DNA from: Ephemerocybe angulata
Taxonomy: Eukaryota; Basidiomycota; Agaricomycetes; Agaricales; Psathyrellaceae
Assembly: GCA_013368325.1 (NCBI GenBank)
Contig: JAACJK010000092.1
Span: forward strand, 1-20,178
DNA: 20,178 bases
Direction of reading: 5' to 3'
Below the pieces are notes generated by a model, which saw only the letters and a list, made by a program, of their open reading frames with translations, ran no database searches and was not told where the DNA came from. Of this stretch, positions 19,993 to 20,178 are shown in pieces. A program made the position numbers and the translations under genes. Positions within the stretch are counted from its first letter, which is position 1, and every line of letters starts with the position of its first letter.

Positions 19993-20178
19993 GGAGGAGA
20001 CACGAGTGCGCGCAACACGCGTCCATTCATGAGGCGAACAAGACATCTTGACGATTGGATGCGCGTCCGATGGCGGTCGTTGATACCAGCTGATACCAGG
20101 AGCCCGGAGGAGACATGCATGCTCGCGACACGCATGCAATCTTAAGCTAAGTAGACATCTTGACGATTGTATGCGCGT
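19993..20178. repeat. Diverged 112-113-nt direct repeat running off the window
   Basis: GGAGGAGACA-type sequence at 19993 recurs at 20106, and AGACATCTTGACGATTG at 20041 recurs at 20153, with GATGCGCGT/TATGCGCGT after each. Sequence between the anchors is loosely similar (CGCGCAACACGCG versus CGCGACACGCATG). At least two units are present and the second is cut by the window end, so a longer array may continue. Confidence 0.7.
20081..20100. repeat. 10-nt tandem duplication
   Basis: TGATACCAGC is followed immediately by TGATACCAGG, two adjacent 10-nt copies differing at the last base, inside the larger 112-nt repeat. Confidence 0.7.

Larger units (their letters stand above)
19500..20178. promoter_or_regulatory. 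Upstream region of the proline-rich gene; no other gene seen
   Basis: Nearly 680 nt with only short frames lacking recognisable features. It contains a perfect 12-bp inverted repeat at 19611-19637, a 10-nt tandem duplication at 20081-20100 and a 112-nt diverged direct repeat at the right edge. The part near 19500-19650 presumably holds the promoter and leader of the - strand gene. Confidence 0.45.

Noticed and set aside
1..20178. tRNA, rRNA, snRNA genes and transposon proteins
   Set aside because: No cloverleaf with A/B boxes, rRNA-like stretch, reverse transcriptase or transposase motif was seen on either strand.

Overview
This is nuclear DNA from a filamentous fungus, most likely an Agaricomycete (mushroom-forming basidiomycete). 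The genes are dense and broken by many introns of 45-76 nt with fungal donors (GTRNGT), CTRAY-type branch sites and YAG acceptors. The recognisable proteins (a Drs2-type P4-ATPase, a p67phox-like NoxR, a PinX1 G-patch protein) fit that assignment. All exon models were made by eye from reading frame, splice signals and remembered protein families; no search was run.

Left part (1-11.6 kb), all on the + strand: a four-TM membrane protein (773-1723), a 20-exon Drs2-like lipid flippase (1956-6826), the NADPH-oxidase regulator NoxR (7576-9658) and a PinX1/Pxr1-like telomerase and ribosome-biogenesis factor (10096-11553). These look like conserved, unrelated housekeeping or developmental genes rather than a pathway cluster.

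Middle part (11.9-15.5 kb), the dynamic section: the 3' portion of an acid-lipase/sterol-esterase gene on the - strand stops abruptly at about 12.74 kb. It retains the catalytic Ser, Asp and His but has no recognisable N-terminal exons. Beyond it lie a short hairpin-rich stretch and then about 2.2 kb of a degenerate tandem array. The array is built from 188-nt and 146-nt versions of one unit and includes a recent 334-nt higher-order duplication. It is not an ordinary protein-coding repeat, because no unit length is a multiple of three, and it is the least explained part of the window.

Right part (15.5-20.2 kb): an F-box-like gene of an uncharacterised type (+, 15705-16752) converges on a proline-rich gene of unknown function (-, 19499-17003). 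The latter has internal 51-nt coding repeats and duplicated exons. Its upstream region holds a perfect 12-bp inverted repeat, and a 112-nt direct repeat runs off the window edge.

A recurring feature is the apparent loss of single bases, often next to a run of the same base, inside otherwise well conserved coding sequence. There are five in the flippase, one in the four-TM gene, one in PinX1, probably one in the F-box-like gene and one or two in the proline-rich gene. All have the same sign and the flanking peptides are intact. Consensus error in the assembly explains this better than decay of every gene, and gene models here should be read with that in mind.
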